Below, one piece after another: positions 1-6,658 of a stretch of 18,323 nucleotides of DNA. Positions within the stretch are counted from its first letter, which is position 1. Each line of letters opens with the position of its first letter. The position numbers and the translations under genes are program-made. Under the pieces are notes generated by a model that had not been told where the DNA came from, did not search any database, and was given only the letters and a program-made list of their open reading frames with translations. Origin of the DNA: Gammaproteobacteria bacterium (lineage in GTDB: Bacteria; Pseudomonadota; Gammaproteobacteria; UBA6429); assembly GCA_030635835.1 (NCBI GenBank), contig DAOVYB010000011.1, positions 1 to 18,323 on the forward strand. The letters are read 5' to 3'.

Positions 1-279
1 CAAGAAGCGGAGCGTTAGGTTGAGCAATTAACTGCTGATGTTGAAGTTGGAACAATCTACGAAGGTAAAGTTGCGCAGTTAATGGACTTCGGTGCATTTG
101 TAACCATCTTACCGGGTAAAGACGGTTTAGTTCACGTTTCACAAATTTGTGAAGAACGCGTTGAAAACGTTAGCGATAAGTTAACGGAAGGCGAAACTGT
201 TAAAGTAAAAGTTCTGGAAATCGACAAACAAGGTCGAATTCGTTTAAGTATGAAAGCAGTGACTGCTGACGAAGCTTAA
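1..279 (+). CDS. pnp: polynucleotide phosphorylase, C-terminal S1 domain (partial; in-frame stop at 16-18)
   Basis: This is the last part of PNPase, the phosphorolytic 3'-5' exoribonuclease of the RNA degradosome. The reading frame contains the end of the KH region ([11 protein letters not shown]) and then a complete S1 RNA-binding domain with the hallmark segments VDFGAFV-like ([20 protein letters not shown]), [19 protein letters not shown] and the usual short tail. The gene enters from outside the window. Codon 6 of the visible frame (16-18) is TAG, where homologues have a basic residue (Arg in the E. coli ...AIRRIEEITAEIEVG stretch as I recall it). Downstream of the TAG the frame is intact and conserved, so a sequencing or assembly error at the edge is as likely as a real nonsense change. 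The ATG at 82 is inside the S1 domain and is not a plausible native start. Identity is certain; whether the gene is intact is not. Confidence 0.9.
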
Positions 280-303
280 GCTTTTAACTTAAACCGCTAT
301 ATT

Positions 304-331
304 AAAAAAGGGACCTTCGGGTCCCTTTTTT
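304..331. terminator. bidirectional rho-independent terminator between pnp and the micropeptide gene
   Basis: A6, then stem GGGACC, TTCG tetraloop, GGTCCC, then T6. It is perfectly symmetric, with a U-tract on either strand, so it can end pnp transcripts (plus) and the convergent small gene at 383-511 (minus). The UUCG loop is an unusually stable tetraloop. Confidence 0.95.
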
Positions 332-382
332 ATTGAAGTGTTTAGTCTTCTTTTTGAACAGGAGAAGGCTGAACTTGTACTT

Positions 383-511
383 CTATAACTCTTGATCTTC
401 GGTGTTTTCTACGTCTTTATCTTGTACCTGATTCTGATCCTTATTTTGATCTTTTTCTTGTTCTTTAGTTTGATTAACGTCTTCACCACCACAACTTCCA
501 CAACAACTCAT
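383..511 (-). CDS. 42-residue cysteine-rich micropeptide with N-terminal CCGSCGG motif
   Basis: An ATG at 511-509 opens 42 codons ending in TAG at 385-383. It begins MSCCGSCGGEDVN and continues as a very hydrophilic tail rich in Gln, Asp, Glu, Lys and Asn (for example KDQNKDQNQ, DKDVENTEDQEL). There is no signal peptide or membrane segment. A GGGGC ribosome-binding site lies 6 nt upstream, and the shared terminator at 304-331 lies downstream, so it looks like a complete single-gene unit. All three Cys and most Gly sit in the first nine residues. From memory this resembles a class of very short marine gammaproteobacterial proteins named after a CCGSCS-type N-terminal motif, whose function is unknown to me; that link is unverified. 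The clustered Cys could bind metal, be oxidised, or be a target for modification. It is too short for routine gene callers. Confidence 0.7.
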   Translation of the reverse strand: MSCCGSCGGEDVNQTKEQEKDQNKDQNQVQDKDVENTEDQEL

Positions 512-875
512 ATCAATGCCCCATAAATTTGTATTTAAATGATCATATTAACATTAACTAGAAGCTGACAAAATTGATTTATGTTAAGTAACCTCAGCTG
601 CACACAAGAAAAATTGATCTCAATGTCTAAGTTATGAGTCGAATTTTAGGCTAAACAAAAAGGACTTAATGTAATGGTTGTAATGCTGTTTAGTTATCCA
701 GGGGAAGATGGTTATTATAAATTACCACTCTTGAGTGGGAGGGAATTATTTATTGGCTTAACGAGTTGACATTAATTCAGTGGGCTTTTTAATTGTTTAT
801 TTGGCATGAAAACTGCTTTTATCTTCATTGAAATTGAAATATTTAATTTAAACACTTTTTTAATAGGCTTTCATA
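512..875. other. 364-nt stretch without a convincing gene
   Basis: This AT-rich interval lies between the divergent micropeptide and lipoprotein genes. It holds the promoter of the minus-strand small gene at its left end, a perfect 6-bp inverted repeat CCACTC-TT-GAGTGG at 725-738, and a candidate sigma70 promoter for the lipoprotein gene near 766-793. A 31-codon ATG frame at 674-769 has no family resemblance and I do not call it. No structured RNA was recognised. Confidence 0.6.
766..793 (+). promoter_or_regulatory. candidate sigma70 promoter of the lipoprotein gene
   Basis: A perfect -35 box TTGACA at 766-771 is followed after 16 nt by TTTAAT at 788-793 (5 of 6 matches to TATAAT). Transcription would start near 800, giving a leader of about 75 nt before the ATG at 876. 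Confidence 0.5.
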
Positions 876-1442
876 ATGAAGAAAAGTACGAATCTGTTTG
901 TCACTTATGGAATCAGTATCTTTATGATGCTTTTGCTATTGGGATTAAATGGCTGTTCCACTAAACCTAAACCACCATTTGAAATTAGCTCGCCTGAAAA
1001 GGGTATGATTTACGGCAATATTTATATTCCGGGTCATGAAGTAACGGAAATTGAGTTACGTGAGTTTGGTAAGTTTTATTTACCGCCTTTTATAAAACCC
1101 CCACGTGTCATGATTTTTCGAAATGGCAATTTCATGGCTGAGAATTTGAAACCCGCCAATTATTATATTTCCCGCTTCGTATCGAAAAAGTTGAATTACA
1201 GTCTTGTGAAAGATGATCGTTCAGCTTATCAATGGATTATTAATGTTGAGCCGGGTTCTGCTAAATATGTGGGAGCCTTTGAAATTACCGATGTAATCCC
1301 CGGTTTTTTTGTCAAGGGAGATTTTAATATTCGTACGGTGAGACATCCATCCGAACGTAAAGTTTTAAAACATATGTTTCAAATAACTCAGGGAACAGGC
1401 TGGCAGTCACGTATTGAACGCAGAATGAAGTCTTTAAGATAG
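876..1442 (+). CDS. putative lipoprotein of unknown function
   Basis: The 188-residue product has a lipoprotein signal peptide: a basic start (MKKSTN), a hydrophobic core (ISIFMMLLLLGLNG) and a lipobox LNGC with the modified Cys at about residue 27. The next residue is Ser, not Asp, which under the usual rule suggests sorting to the outer membrane. The mature part looks like a small beta-rich domain (KGMIYGNIYIPG, PPRVMIFRNGNF, PANYYISRF, VEPGSAKYVGAFEI) similar in style to short domains of the DUF2846 type, in which a Gly/Pro-marked strand pattern sets surface loops; I cannot assign it firmly. It has no operon partner: the next gene (acs) is convergent and palindromic repeats follow its stop. 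The ATG at 876 is preceded by a weak AGG at a usable distance and by a good promoter. Confidence 0.75.
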   Translation: MKKSTNLFVTYGISIFMMLLLLGLNGCSTKPKPPFEISSPEKGMIYGNIYIPGHEVTEIELREFGKFYLPPFIKPPRVMIFRNGNFMAENLKPANYYISRFVSKKLNYSLVKDDRSAYQWIINVEPGSAKYVGAFEITDVIPGFFVKGDFNIRTVRHPSERKVLKHMFQITQGTGWQSRIERRMKSLR

Positions 1443-1574
1443 TCGGAAGTCGGAAGTCAAAATCAAATTCCGTTCATGGTGAGCCTGTCGAACCATCATC
1501 CTTCGACAAGCTCAGGACGAACGGTAAGAAGATCAGTCGGAAGTCTTTTGACTTAAGATATACGACTTCCGACT
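1441..1574. repeat. nested heptamer/palindrome repeat cluster between convergent genes
   Basis: The 11-mer AGTCGGAAGTC occurs at 1441-1451, overlapping again at 1448-1458 (AGTCGGA in tandem), and at 1535-1545. Its exact inverse GACTTCCGACT lies at 1564-1574. The 1535 and 1564 copies form a perfect 11-bp stem with an 18-nt loop that itself contains the palindrome AAGTC-TTTT-GACTT (1541-1554 overlapping the arm). A separate REP-like palindrome (1470-1524) sits inside. The lipoprotein stop TAG (1440-1442) overlaps the first copy, and the acs stop lies 13 nt beyond the last. Confidence 0.8.
1470..1524. repeat. REP-like imperfect palindrome (CCGTTC...GAACGG)
   Basis: The left arm CCGTTCATGGTGAGCCTGTC with the following GAA pairs with the right arm CTTCGACAAGCTCAGGACGA with ACGG. 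About 19 of 23 positions match, around an 8-nt loop. The core resembles a palindrome (TGAGCTTGTCGAAG / CTTCGACAAGCTCA) that I recall as dispersed in many proteobacterial genomes. Copy number in this genome cannot be judged here. Confidence 0.75.
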
Positions 1575-1587
1575 TGAGACTTTCTCC

Positions 1588-3540
1588 CTATTTATTCGCT
1601 CTATTTTCGATCAGATGATCCACAACGGCTGGATCGGCGAGTGTTGAGGTATCCCCCAGTGAATCGAGTTCATTTTCGGCAATTTTACGCAAAATACGGC
1701 GCATAATTTTGCCTGAACGGGTCTTCGGTAGTCCCGGAGCCCATTGAATGATGTCGGGTTTGGCGATAGGGCCAATTTCTTGCCGGCAAAGTTCGACCAG
1801 TTCCTTTTTGAGCTCGTCAGAGGGCTCAACACCGAGGATCGGCGTCACGTAAGCATAGATTCCCTGACCTTTGATATCGTGCGGATAACCCACTACAGCG
1901 GCTTCTGCAATTTTCTCATGCAGTACAAGTGCAGATTCAACTTCAGCCGTTCCCATACGGTGCCCAGAGACATTTAGTACATCATCCATACGACCTGTTA
2001 TCCAGTAATAACCATCGGCATCACGACGTGCACCATCACCGGAGAAGTAATAACCGGGATAATCCTTAAAGTAGGTATCCACCATACGTTGATGATCGCC
2101 GTAGATAGAACGTATTTGCCCTGGCCAGGAACCTTGTATGACTAAAGCACCAGAGGCTTCGCCTTCACCTTCAATGAGCTTATTGGTTTCAGTGTCGATA
2201 ATGCCGGGTTTAACGCCAAAAAAAGGTCTGGTTGCTGAACCCGGTTTGAGAGGCGTTGCGCCCGGAAGTGGGGTTAACATGTGACCACCGGTTTCAGTTT
2301 GCCACCAGGTATCTACGATAGGACAGCGCGCTTCACCGACAACATTGTAATACCATTGCCATGCTTCAGGATTTATCGGTTCGCCAACTGTACCAAGTAA
2401 ACGTAATGAACTTCGAGATGTTTTAGTTACCGGATCATCACCTTCACGCATTAATGCACGAATGGCAGTCGGTGCAGTATAGAAAACAGTGACACCATGT
2501 TTATCAACCACTTCCCAGAAACGTGAGGCAGAAGGGTAGTTCGGTACACCTTCAAAAAATACCGTGGTAGCGGCATTGGCTAATGGGCCATAAAGTAAAT
2601 AGCTGTGACCGGTAATCCAGCCAACATCAGCGGTACACCAGTAAATATCATTTTCCTGTAAATCAAAGGTGTATTTTGTGGTCATGGCGGCAAACAGCAA
2701 ATATCCACCCGTGGTATGTAAAATACCTTTAGGTTTACCTGTTGAACCAGAAGTGTAGAGAATAAATAATGGATCTTCAGCATCCATTTCTTCACATGGA
2801 CAATCCGTAGACGCATCCTGCATCGCTTCGTGATACCAGACATCACGATCTGCATTCCAGTTAATATCGCCACCAGTACGTTTAACGGTGAGCACGGTAT
2901 GCACATTTGGACAGTCTTCAAGTGCTTTATCAGTATTTGCTTTCAGCGGGATTTGTTTGCCTGAGCGCACACCCTCATCTGCAGTAATGACGACCTGGCA
3001 ATCTGAATCAAGGATACGTCCTTTGAGCGCTTCAGGTGAAAAACCACCAAAGACCACAGAGTGAACAGCACCAATACGAGCACAGGCCAGCATGGCATAG
3101 CCGGCTTCCGGAATCATGGGCATATAAATACAGACGCGGTCGCCTTTTTTGACACCACGTTGTTTTAAAATGTTGGCAAATTTACTGACATCCTGATGGA
3201 GTTCATTAAAAGTAATTTTTTTATCATCGTTGGGATCATCGCCTTCCCATATGATCGCAACCTGATCACCTTTAGTTTCAAGATGGCGGTCGATACAATT
3301 ATAAGCGACATTAAGTGAGCCACCCTGAAACCATTTAATATCAACATTGTTAATATCAAAGCTGTAGTCCATCACCTTGTCCCAGGGTTTAGACCAGCTT
3401 AAAAACTGTTCTGCCTGTTCTGCCCAGAAGCTTTCAGGATCATCAATTGATTGTTTATATAAGGTTTGATATTGCTCAGCCGTAATATTTGTTTTTGCAG
3501 CAAATTCAGCGGGAACATCGTATAGTTTTTGTTCAGACAT
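1588..3540 (-). CDS. acs: acetyl-coenzyme A synthetase
   Basis: A 650-residue AMP-forming acetate-CoA ligase, the same size as the E. coli enzyme (652). It activates acetate to acetyl-AMP and then acetyl-CoA in the cytoplasm. Visible motifs in order: [12 protein letters not shown] (161-172), the P-loop-like [11 protein letters not shown] (262-272), [11 protein letters not shown] (384-394), TWWQTETGG (411-419), [20 protein letters not shown] (497-516), the hinge/ribose region [13 protein letters not shown], and C-terminal [16 protein letters not shown]. Lys611 in SGK is the equivalent of the Lys that is catalytic and acetylated by Pat-type enzymes in Salmonella Acs. The start is ATG at 3540, with GGAG six bases upstream. 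A longer frame to 3597 is open but has no ribosome-binding site and no homology. A weak promoter and an inverted repeat lie just upstream. Confidence 0.97.
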   Translation of the reverse strand: MSEQKLYDVPAEFAAKTNITAEQYQTLYKQSIDDPESFWAEQAEQFLSWSKPWDKVMDYSFDINNVDIKWFQGGSLNVAYNCIDRHLETKGDQVAIIWEGDDPNDDKKITFNELHQDVSKFANILKQRGVKKGDRVCIYMPMIPEAGYAMLACARIGAVHSVVFGGFSPEALKGRILDSDCQVVITADEGVRSGKQIPLKANTDKALEDCPNVHTVLTVKRTGGDINWNADRDVWYHEAMQDASTDCPCEEMDAEDPLFILYTSGSTGKPKGILHTTGGYLLFAAMTTKYTFDLQENDIYWCTADVGWITGHSYLLYGPLANAATTVFFEGVPNYPSASRFWEVVDKHGVTVFYTAPTAIRALMREGDDPVTKTSRSSLRLLGTVGEPINPEAWQWYYNVVGEARCPIVDTWWQTETGGHMLTPLPGATPLKPGSATRPFFGVKPGIIDTETNKLIEGEGEASGALVIQGSWPGQIRSIYGDHQRMVDTYFKDYPGYYFSGDGARRDADGYYWITGRMDDVLNVSGHRMGTAEVESALVLHEKIAEAAVVGYPHDIKGQGIYAYVTPILGVEPSDELKKELVELCRQEIGPIAKPDIIQWAPGLPKTRSGKIMRRILRKIAENELDSLGDTSTLADPAVVDHLIENRANK

Positions 3541-3562
3541 AAAAGACTCCAAAATTTTTATA

Positions 3563-3610
3563 ACCTTAATTTTTACAAGAGAAGAATAATCTATCAAGTC
3601 ATATTAAGGT
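3563..3610 (-). promoter_or_regulatory. candidate acs promoter flanked by an inverted repeat
   Basis: Read on the minus strand, TTGATA (3597-3592) is followed after 16 nt by TAAAAA (3575-3570). The perfect 8-bp inverted pair ACCTTAAT (3563-3570) and ATTAAGGT (3603-3610) encloses these boxes, with half-site centres 40 bp apart. That spacing would suit a regulator bound on one helix face. The -10 match is poor, so the promoter is tentative; the inverted repeat is exact. Confidence 0.35.
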
Positions 3611-3670
3611 AATTTTTAAGAAAATACAGCGTAAAATTGATTTGTTACTAATAAGGGAAAAATATTTTTA

Positions 3671-4357
3671 TTATTCTATTCTTTTTTGTTGTATATCAAC
3701 CATATTGATGAATTTCTGTACACTTACCTCGAAATCTCCAGAGAGATTTAAAAATGCACAGCCACAACGTGTTCCTTCTGAAGGTTCACCAGGATTTACA
3801 GGAATATGATTTCGCACTTCAAGATTGATTAAAGCGGCATCATGTTCACCTAAAGTTAACTTACAATTGTAGAAGCTATTTCCAGGTTCAAGTTCCAGTT
3901 CATCATCTTTATCAAATAATGCGATCCCTCCAGTACTGATGTCGAGTACGGGATATTCCGTTCGCTGTTCATCACTATGGATGAGTTCACAGGTAACCCT
4001 TTCACTTAGTGGGATTCTGACTCGGTAAAATTCTCTGCGTTGTACCCATAGTACACTCTCGGGTAATGGACAGGCAAAACTGGATTTACCTTGTAAACGC
4101 GCTTTTCGAATATCAGTAATAGTGAACTGAGCAGTAATGCCATCGTAATTTGTTTTTATTACCGCGCGATTATTTTTAAGCAGTCTTTGGTTAAGTTTTT
4201 CATCGCCACCATAATCTAGCACGAGTAAATTCTTATCGGATAAGACATCGACAACTGTGCTAAGCATGGATTGTTCACCAAAATGAAGCGTGATGAGTGA
4301 GTTTTTTTTACCCAATTGACGTAGCTTTTGCATAATTTCGCCACGACCATAGAGCAT
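3671..4357 (-). CDS. YcgR-like PilZ-domain c-di-GMP effector (flagellar brake family)
   Basis: The protein has an N-terminal YcgR-type domain (LITLHFGEQSMLSTVVDVLSD, LLVLDYGGDEKLNQRL) and a C-terminal PilZ domain. The c-di-GMP signature is complete: QRREFYRVRI supplies RRxxxR, and DISTGGIAL supplies (D/N)xSxxG. In enterobacteria, YcgR loaded with c-di-GMP binds the flagellar motor and slows swimming. No flagellar gene is in the window, so the target is inferred from family. I chose the ATG at 4357 because GGAGAG stands 4 nt before it and the conserved domain starts at once. The frame is open further to a GTG at 4402 (243 residues) that has no clear ribosome-binding site. It follows gluQ by 53-98 nt on the same strand and could be cotranscribed with it. 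Confidence 0.85.
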   Translation of the reverse strand: MLYGRGEIMQKLRQLGKKNSLITLHFGEQSMLSTVVDVLSDKNLLVLDYGGDEKLNQRLLKNNRAVIKTNYDGITAQFTITDIRKARLQGKSSFACPLPESVLWVQRREFYRVRIPLSERVTCELIHSDEQRTEYPVLDISTGGIALFDKDDELELEPGNSFYNCKLTLGEHDAALINLEVRNHIPVNPGEPSEGTRCGCAFLNLSGDFEVSVQKFINMVDIQQKRIE

Positions 4358-4455
4358 ATAACTCTCCATGTTTTCAATGTTATCAACTTTTGGTGTTTCC
4401 ACAGTCTTATCTTTATTTGGTTATAATTTTAGTATGTATTTCAATGTGGTTTATA

Positions 4456-5373
4456 TTACTTGATGTTCGCATGGATTTCCTGACTTTTTTTGGGAACGAG
4501 CCCAAGTTGCCAGTGTGTTTTTGCCCAGCGCCAGATATCATCCTGTTCACCATCGAGTAATTCTATAGGCGGCATTTGCCCTAAAAACTTTAATGTTTTA
4601 AAGAGTAATATGATCGAATCCTGAGTGTTAATTGCTTTTGCCTGGTTTTGTTTACTGAGTTTCTGACCCTGGTTATTAACTGCAATGGGGAGGTGGCAGT
4701 ATTCAGGGCTGGATATGCCCAGCATGTGCTGAACATGAATTTGATGCGGAGTAGATTTAAGCAAATCAGTGCCGCGAACCACTTCGGTAATGTTTTGCTC
4801 AGCATCGTCAATTCCTGAAGCAAGATGATATGAAAAATAGCTGTCACGCCGTTGCAAAATAAAATCACCAGAGAGTTTTTCTAAATTAAAGTTTTGTTTT
4901 CCCTGTACTGCATCATCAAAATGAATATTGTCATTATTACAGCGTAATCGATAACTATATTCCTGCTTTTCATTGACACTAAGAGGCCCATTTCGGCAAA
5001 ATCCGGGATAAATTATTTCACCTTTAGACTGGCCTGTTTTTTTTAGAATACTTGTTCGGCTGCAACTACAAGGGTAGGCTAATTGCTGCTCTATTAAATG
5101 TTCAACGGTTTCTTGATATTGCAAATGCCGGGAGCTTTGAAATAGTACATTTTCATCCCATTCAAAACCAAACCCTTCAAGTGTGGTTAAAATATTATCT
5201 ACGGCACCTTTTTGTTCACGTGGTGGATCGATGTCATCAATGCGCACTAACCATTTACCATTTTGATGTTTTGCCTGTAAATAACTGCCGACAGCCGCAA
5301 TTAAAGAACCAAAATGTAATGGTCCGGTAGGGGATGGTGCAAAGCGTCCGCGGTAGGTTTTTATCGCTGTCAT
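4456..5373 (-). CDS. gluQ: glutamyl-Q tRNA(Asp) synthetase
   Basis: A 305-residue truncated relative of glutamyl-tRNA synthetase that lacks the anticodon-binding half. It attaches glutamate to the queuosine already in position 34 of tRNA-Asp. The opening YRGRFAPSPTGPLHFGSL contains the HIGH-equivalent motif, WLVRIDDIDPPRE is the Glu/ATP pocket, Cys102, Cys104 and Cys126 (YPCSCS, YPGFC) form most of the zinc site, and QKLSKQNQA (237-245) is the KMSKS-equivalent. The start ATG at 5373 lies immediately before the conserved block. There is no ribosome-binding site, but a perfect TATAAT sits 7 nt upstream, so the transcript may be leaderless. The product works downstream of QueF, whose gene is about 11 kb away in this window. 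Identity is very secure. Confidence 0.96.
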   Translation of the reverse strand: MTAIKTYRGRFAPSPTGPLHFGSLIAAVGSYLQAKHQNGKWLVRIDDIDPPREQKGAVDNILTTLEGFGFEWDENVLFQSSRHLQYQETVEHLIEQQLAYPCSCSRTSILKKTGQSKGEIIYPGFCRNGPLSVNEKQEYSYRLRCNNDNIHFDDAVQGKQNFNLEKLSGDFILQRRDSYFSYHLASGIDDAEQNITEVVRGTDLLKSTPHQIHVQHMLGISSPEYCHLPIAVNNQGQKLSKQNQAKAINTQDSIILLFKTLKFLGQMPPIELLDGEQDDIWRWAKTHWQLGLVPKKSQEIHANIK

Positions 5374-5496
5374 GCTAATAATTATAACGGTGATAAAACC
5401 TTATTTCATACCTTATATTCTAAAGTAATTAAAATCCGAGTCGTTAATAAAGACTAGAGTTTATTTATCGGTAATAAGTAAGGTATAGGCACAATT

Positions 5497-5796
5497 GTGA
5501 GTAATGATGAAAAATGGGTTATACGAGGCGTCACTGCAGAAGGTAAAAAATTACGCCCGAGTGACTGGATTGAACGTATATCCTCAACCTTAGCCAGTTT
5601 TGGTACTGATCATCGATTACAATATTCTAATGCGGTGGCACCATGCATGATAAATGGTGAAAAGTGTCTGGTGGTTGCGCGTAACCTGAATGAAATTAAT
5701 CCTGATGCTTATGATTTTGTTATGGGTTTTGCTAAAAGTAATCAGCTTTGTATTATAGAAGATCGCCGAACAGGGGAAAGGGCGCTGAGTGCATAA
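5497..5796 (+). CDS. DUF3579 family protein
   Basis: A 99-residue cytoplasmic protein with no signal peptide. The pattern VIRGVTAEGKKLRPSDWIER, LQYSNAVAPCMINGEKCLVV, and NEINPDAYDFVMGFAKSNQL matches what I know of DUF3579, a small family of beta- and gammaproteobacteria with no established function. The start is GTG at 5497. An ATG start would cost conserved N-terminal residues; the ribosome-binding site is weak (AGG at 5481). The gene sits between gluQ and dksA but on the opposite strand to both, and it ends in a terminator shared with dksA. Nothing in the sequence ties it to either neighbour's job. Confidence 0.8.
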   Translation: MSNDEKWVIRGVTAEGKKLRPSDWIERISSTLASFGTDHRLQYSNAVAPCMINGEKCLVVARNLNEINPDAYDFVMGFAKSNQLCIIEDRRTGERALSA

Positions 5797-5800
5797 AATA

Positions 5801-5841
5801 AAAAAGGAAGGCTAGATAGACTAGGCTTCCTTTCCTTTTTT
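5801..5841. terminator. bidirectional terminator between the DUF3579 gene and dksA
   Basis: An A-tract precedes GGAAGGCTAG (5806-5815), loop ATAGA, and CTAGGCTTCC (5821-5830), followed by TTTCC and a T-run. The 10-bp stem has one central G-G mismatch. It lies between two convergent stops and has T-rich tails on both strands. Confidence 0.85.
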
Positions 5842-5859
5842 ATTGACTGATAGTAGAAA

Positions 5860-6453
5860 TCAAGACATGGATTTTTCACGAATCTCACTTAAGCTCTTAC
5901 AGTCAATACACAAGTTTGCTGTTGGACGAGCTTCAAGGCGACGAATACCAATCTCAACACCACATTCTTCACAGTAGCCGTAATCACCTGAGTCAAGAAA
6001 ATCGATTGATTCGTCAATTTTCTTAATCAATTTTCGTTCACGGTCACGTGTACGTAACTCCATTGTGAAGTCAGATTCCTGTGAAGCACGATCGTTGGGA
6101 TCAGGGAAGTTTGCCGCTTCATCCTGCATGTGATGTACAGTGCGATCAACTTCCTGCATTAATTCCACTTTCCAGGCGCCAAGTATATTGTGAAAATGCT
6201 CAACTTGATCTTCATTCATGTATTCTTCGCCTTTTTTTATTTTGTAAGGCTCGAATTGTTTAAATTCCTGGGATATGTTTGATGGAATCCTTCTTTTTGT
6301 TGCTGTTTTTTTCTTGGCGGCAGTTTTTTTAGTCGCAGCCTTTTTAACAACAAGCTTCTTTTTAGCTGTCGTTTTTTTGGCAACCGTTTTTTTCGCTACT
6401 GCTTTCTTTTTTGAAACTTTCTTTTTAGCAGCCGTTTTTTTCTTTGCAGGCAT
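5860..6453 (-). CDS. dksA: RNA polymerase-binding transcription factor DksA with a lysine-rich N-terminal extension
   Basis: Residues about 75-197 are a full DksA: a coiled-coil arm with the tip DPNDRASQE (Asp118, Asp121 and Ala123 match the E. coli tip residues that probe the RNA polymerase secondary channel), [21 protein letters not shown], and a C4 zinc finger with Cys161, 164, 182 and 185 (CEEC...CIDC). It works with ppGpp to retune promoters. The protein has 197 residues against 151 in E. coli. The difference is residues 1-55, a histone-H1-like run of Lys, Ala, Thr and Val ([15 protein letters not shown]). The start ATG at 6453 has GGAGAG upstream, so the tail is part of the gene and not an artefact of start choice. 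A DNA- or RNA-binding role of the tail is inference. The plus-strand frame opposite the tail is a shadow. Confidence 0.95.
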   Translation of the reverse strand: MPAKKKTAAKKKVSKKKAVAKKTVAKKTTAKKKLVVKKAATKKTAAKKKTATKRRIPSNISQEFKQFEPYKIKKGEEYMNEDQVEHFHNILGAWKVELMQEVDRTVHHMQDEAANFPDPNDRASQESDFTMELRTRDRERKLIKKIDESIDFLDSGDYGYCEECGVEIGIRRLEARPTANLCIDCKSLSEIREKSMS

Positions 6454-6500
6454 CGTAAAATTCTCTCCAGCCGTGGAATTATATTAAAATTAAAAATACA

Positions 6501-6536
6501 ACGCGCTTTAATACCAGAATGTAGTTGATTACGCAA
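6501..6536 (-). promoter_or_regulatory. candidate dksA promoter with GC-rich discriminator
   Basis: On the minus strand TTGCGT (6536-6531) is followed after 17 nt by TATTAA (6513-6508) and then AGCGCGT. A GC-rich stretch just after the -10 is typical of promoters repressed by ppGpp/DksA, so autoregulation is possible. Box matches are modest (3 of 6 and 4 of 6). Confidence 0.35.
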
Positions 6537-6600
6537 TAAGTGCGAAAAAATTTCTAAGTGGTACACTAGCGATATTTAACCATAATATGAGATTATTCCA

Positions 6601-6628
6601 TTGTAAATCAAGTGGTTAATAGCATAAT
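6601..6628 (+). promoter_or_regulatory. candidate cbbY promoter
   Basis: TTGTAA (6601-6606), 16 nt, CATAAT (6623-6628; 5 of 6). The start point near 6635 would give a leader of about 24 nt containing the GGAG ribosome-binding site at 6649-6652. Confidence 0.45.
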
Positions 6629-6658
6629 ATTTAAATTAATAGATTTTTGGAGTTATGG

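Noticed and set aside
674..769. 31-codon plus-strand ATG frame in the gene-free stretch
   Set aside because: It has no recognisable family, unremarkable composition, and overlaps the promoter for the lipoprotein gene. The AAGGAC upstream is a mediocre ribosome-binding site.
1441..1574. Repeated AGTCGGA units as a CRISPR array
   Set aside because: Only seven-base units with irregular and inverted spacing, no regular spacers, and no cas genes.
1588..3597. Longer acs starting at 3597
   Set aside because: The extra 19 residues ([18 protein letters not shown]) have no homology to Acs and no ribosome-binding site, whereas GGAG precedes the ATG at 3540.
6275..6487. Plus-strand frame of hydrophobic residues ([17 protein letters not shown]) that looks like a membrane peptide
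   Set aside because: It is the exact antisense of the lysine/alanine-rich DksA tail; poly-Lys codons read backwards give Phe and Leu. Not a gene.
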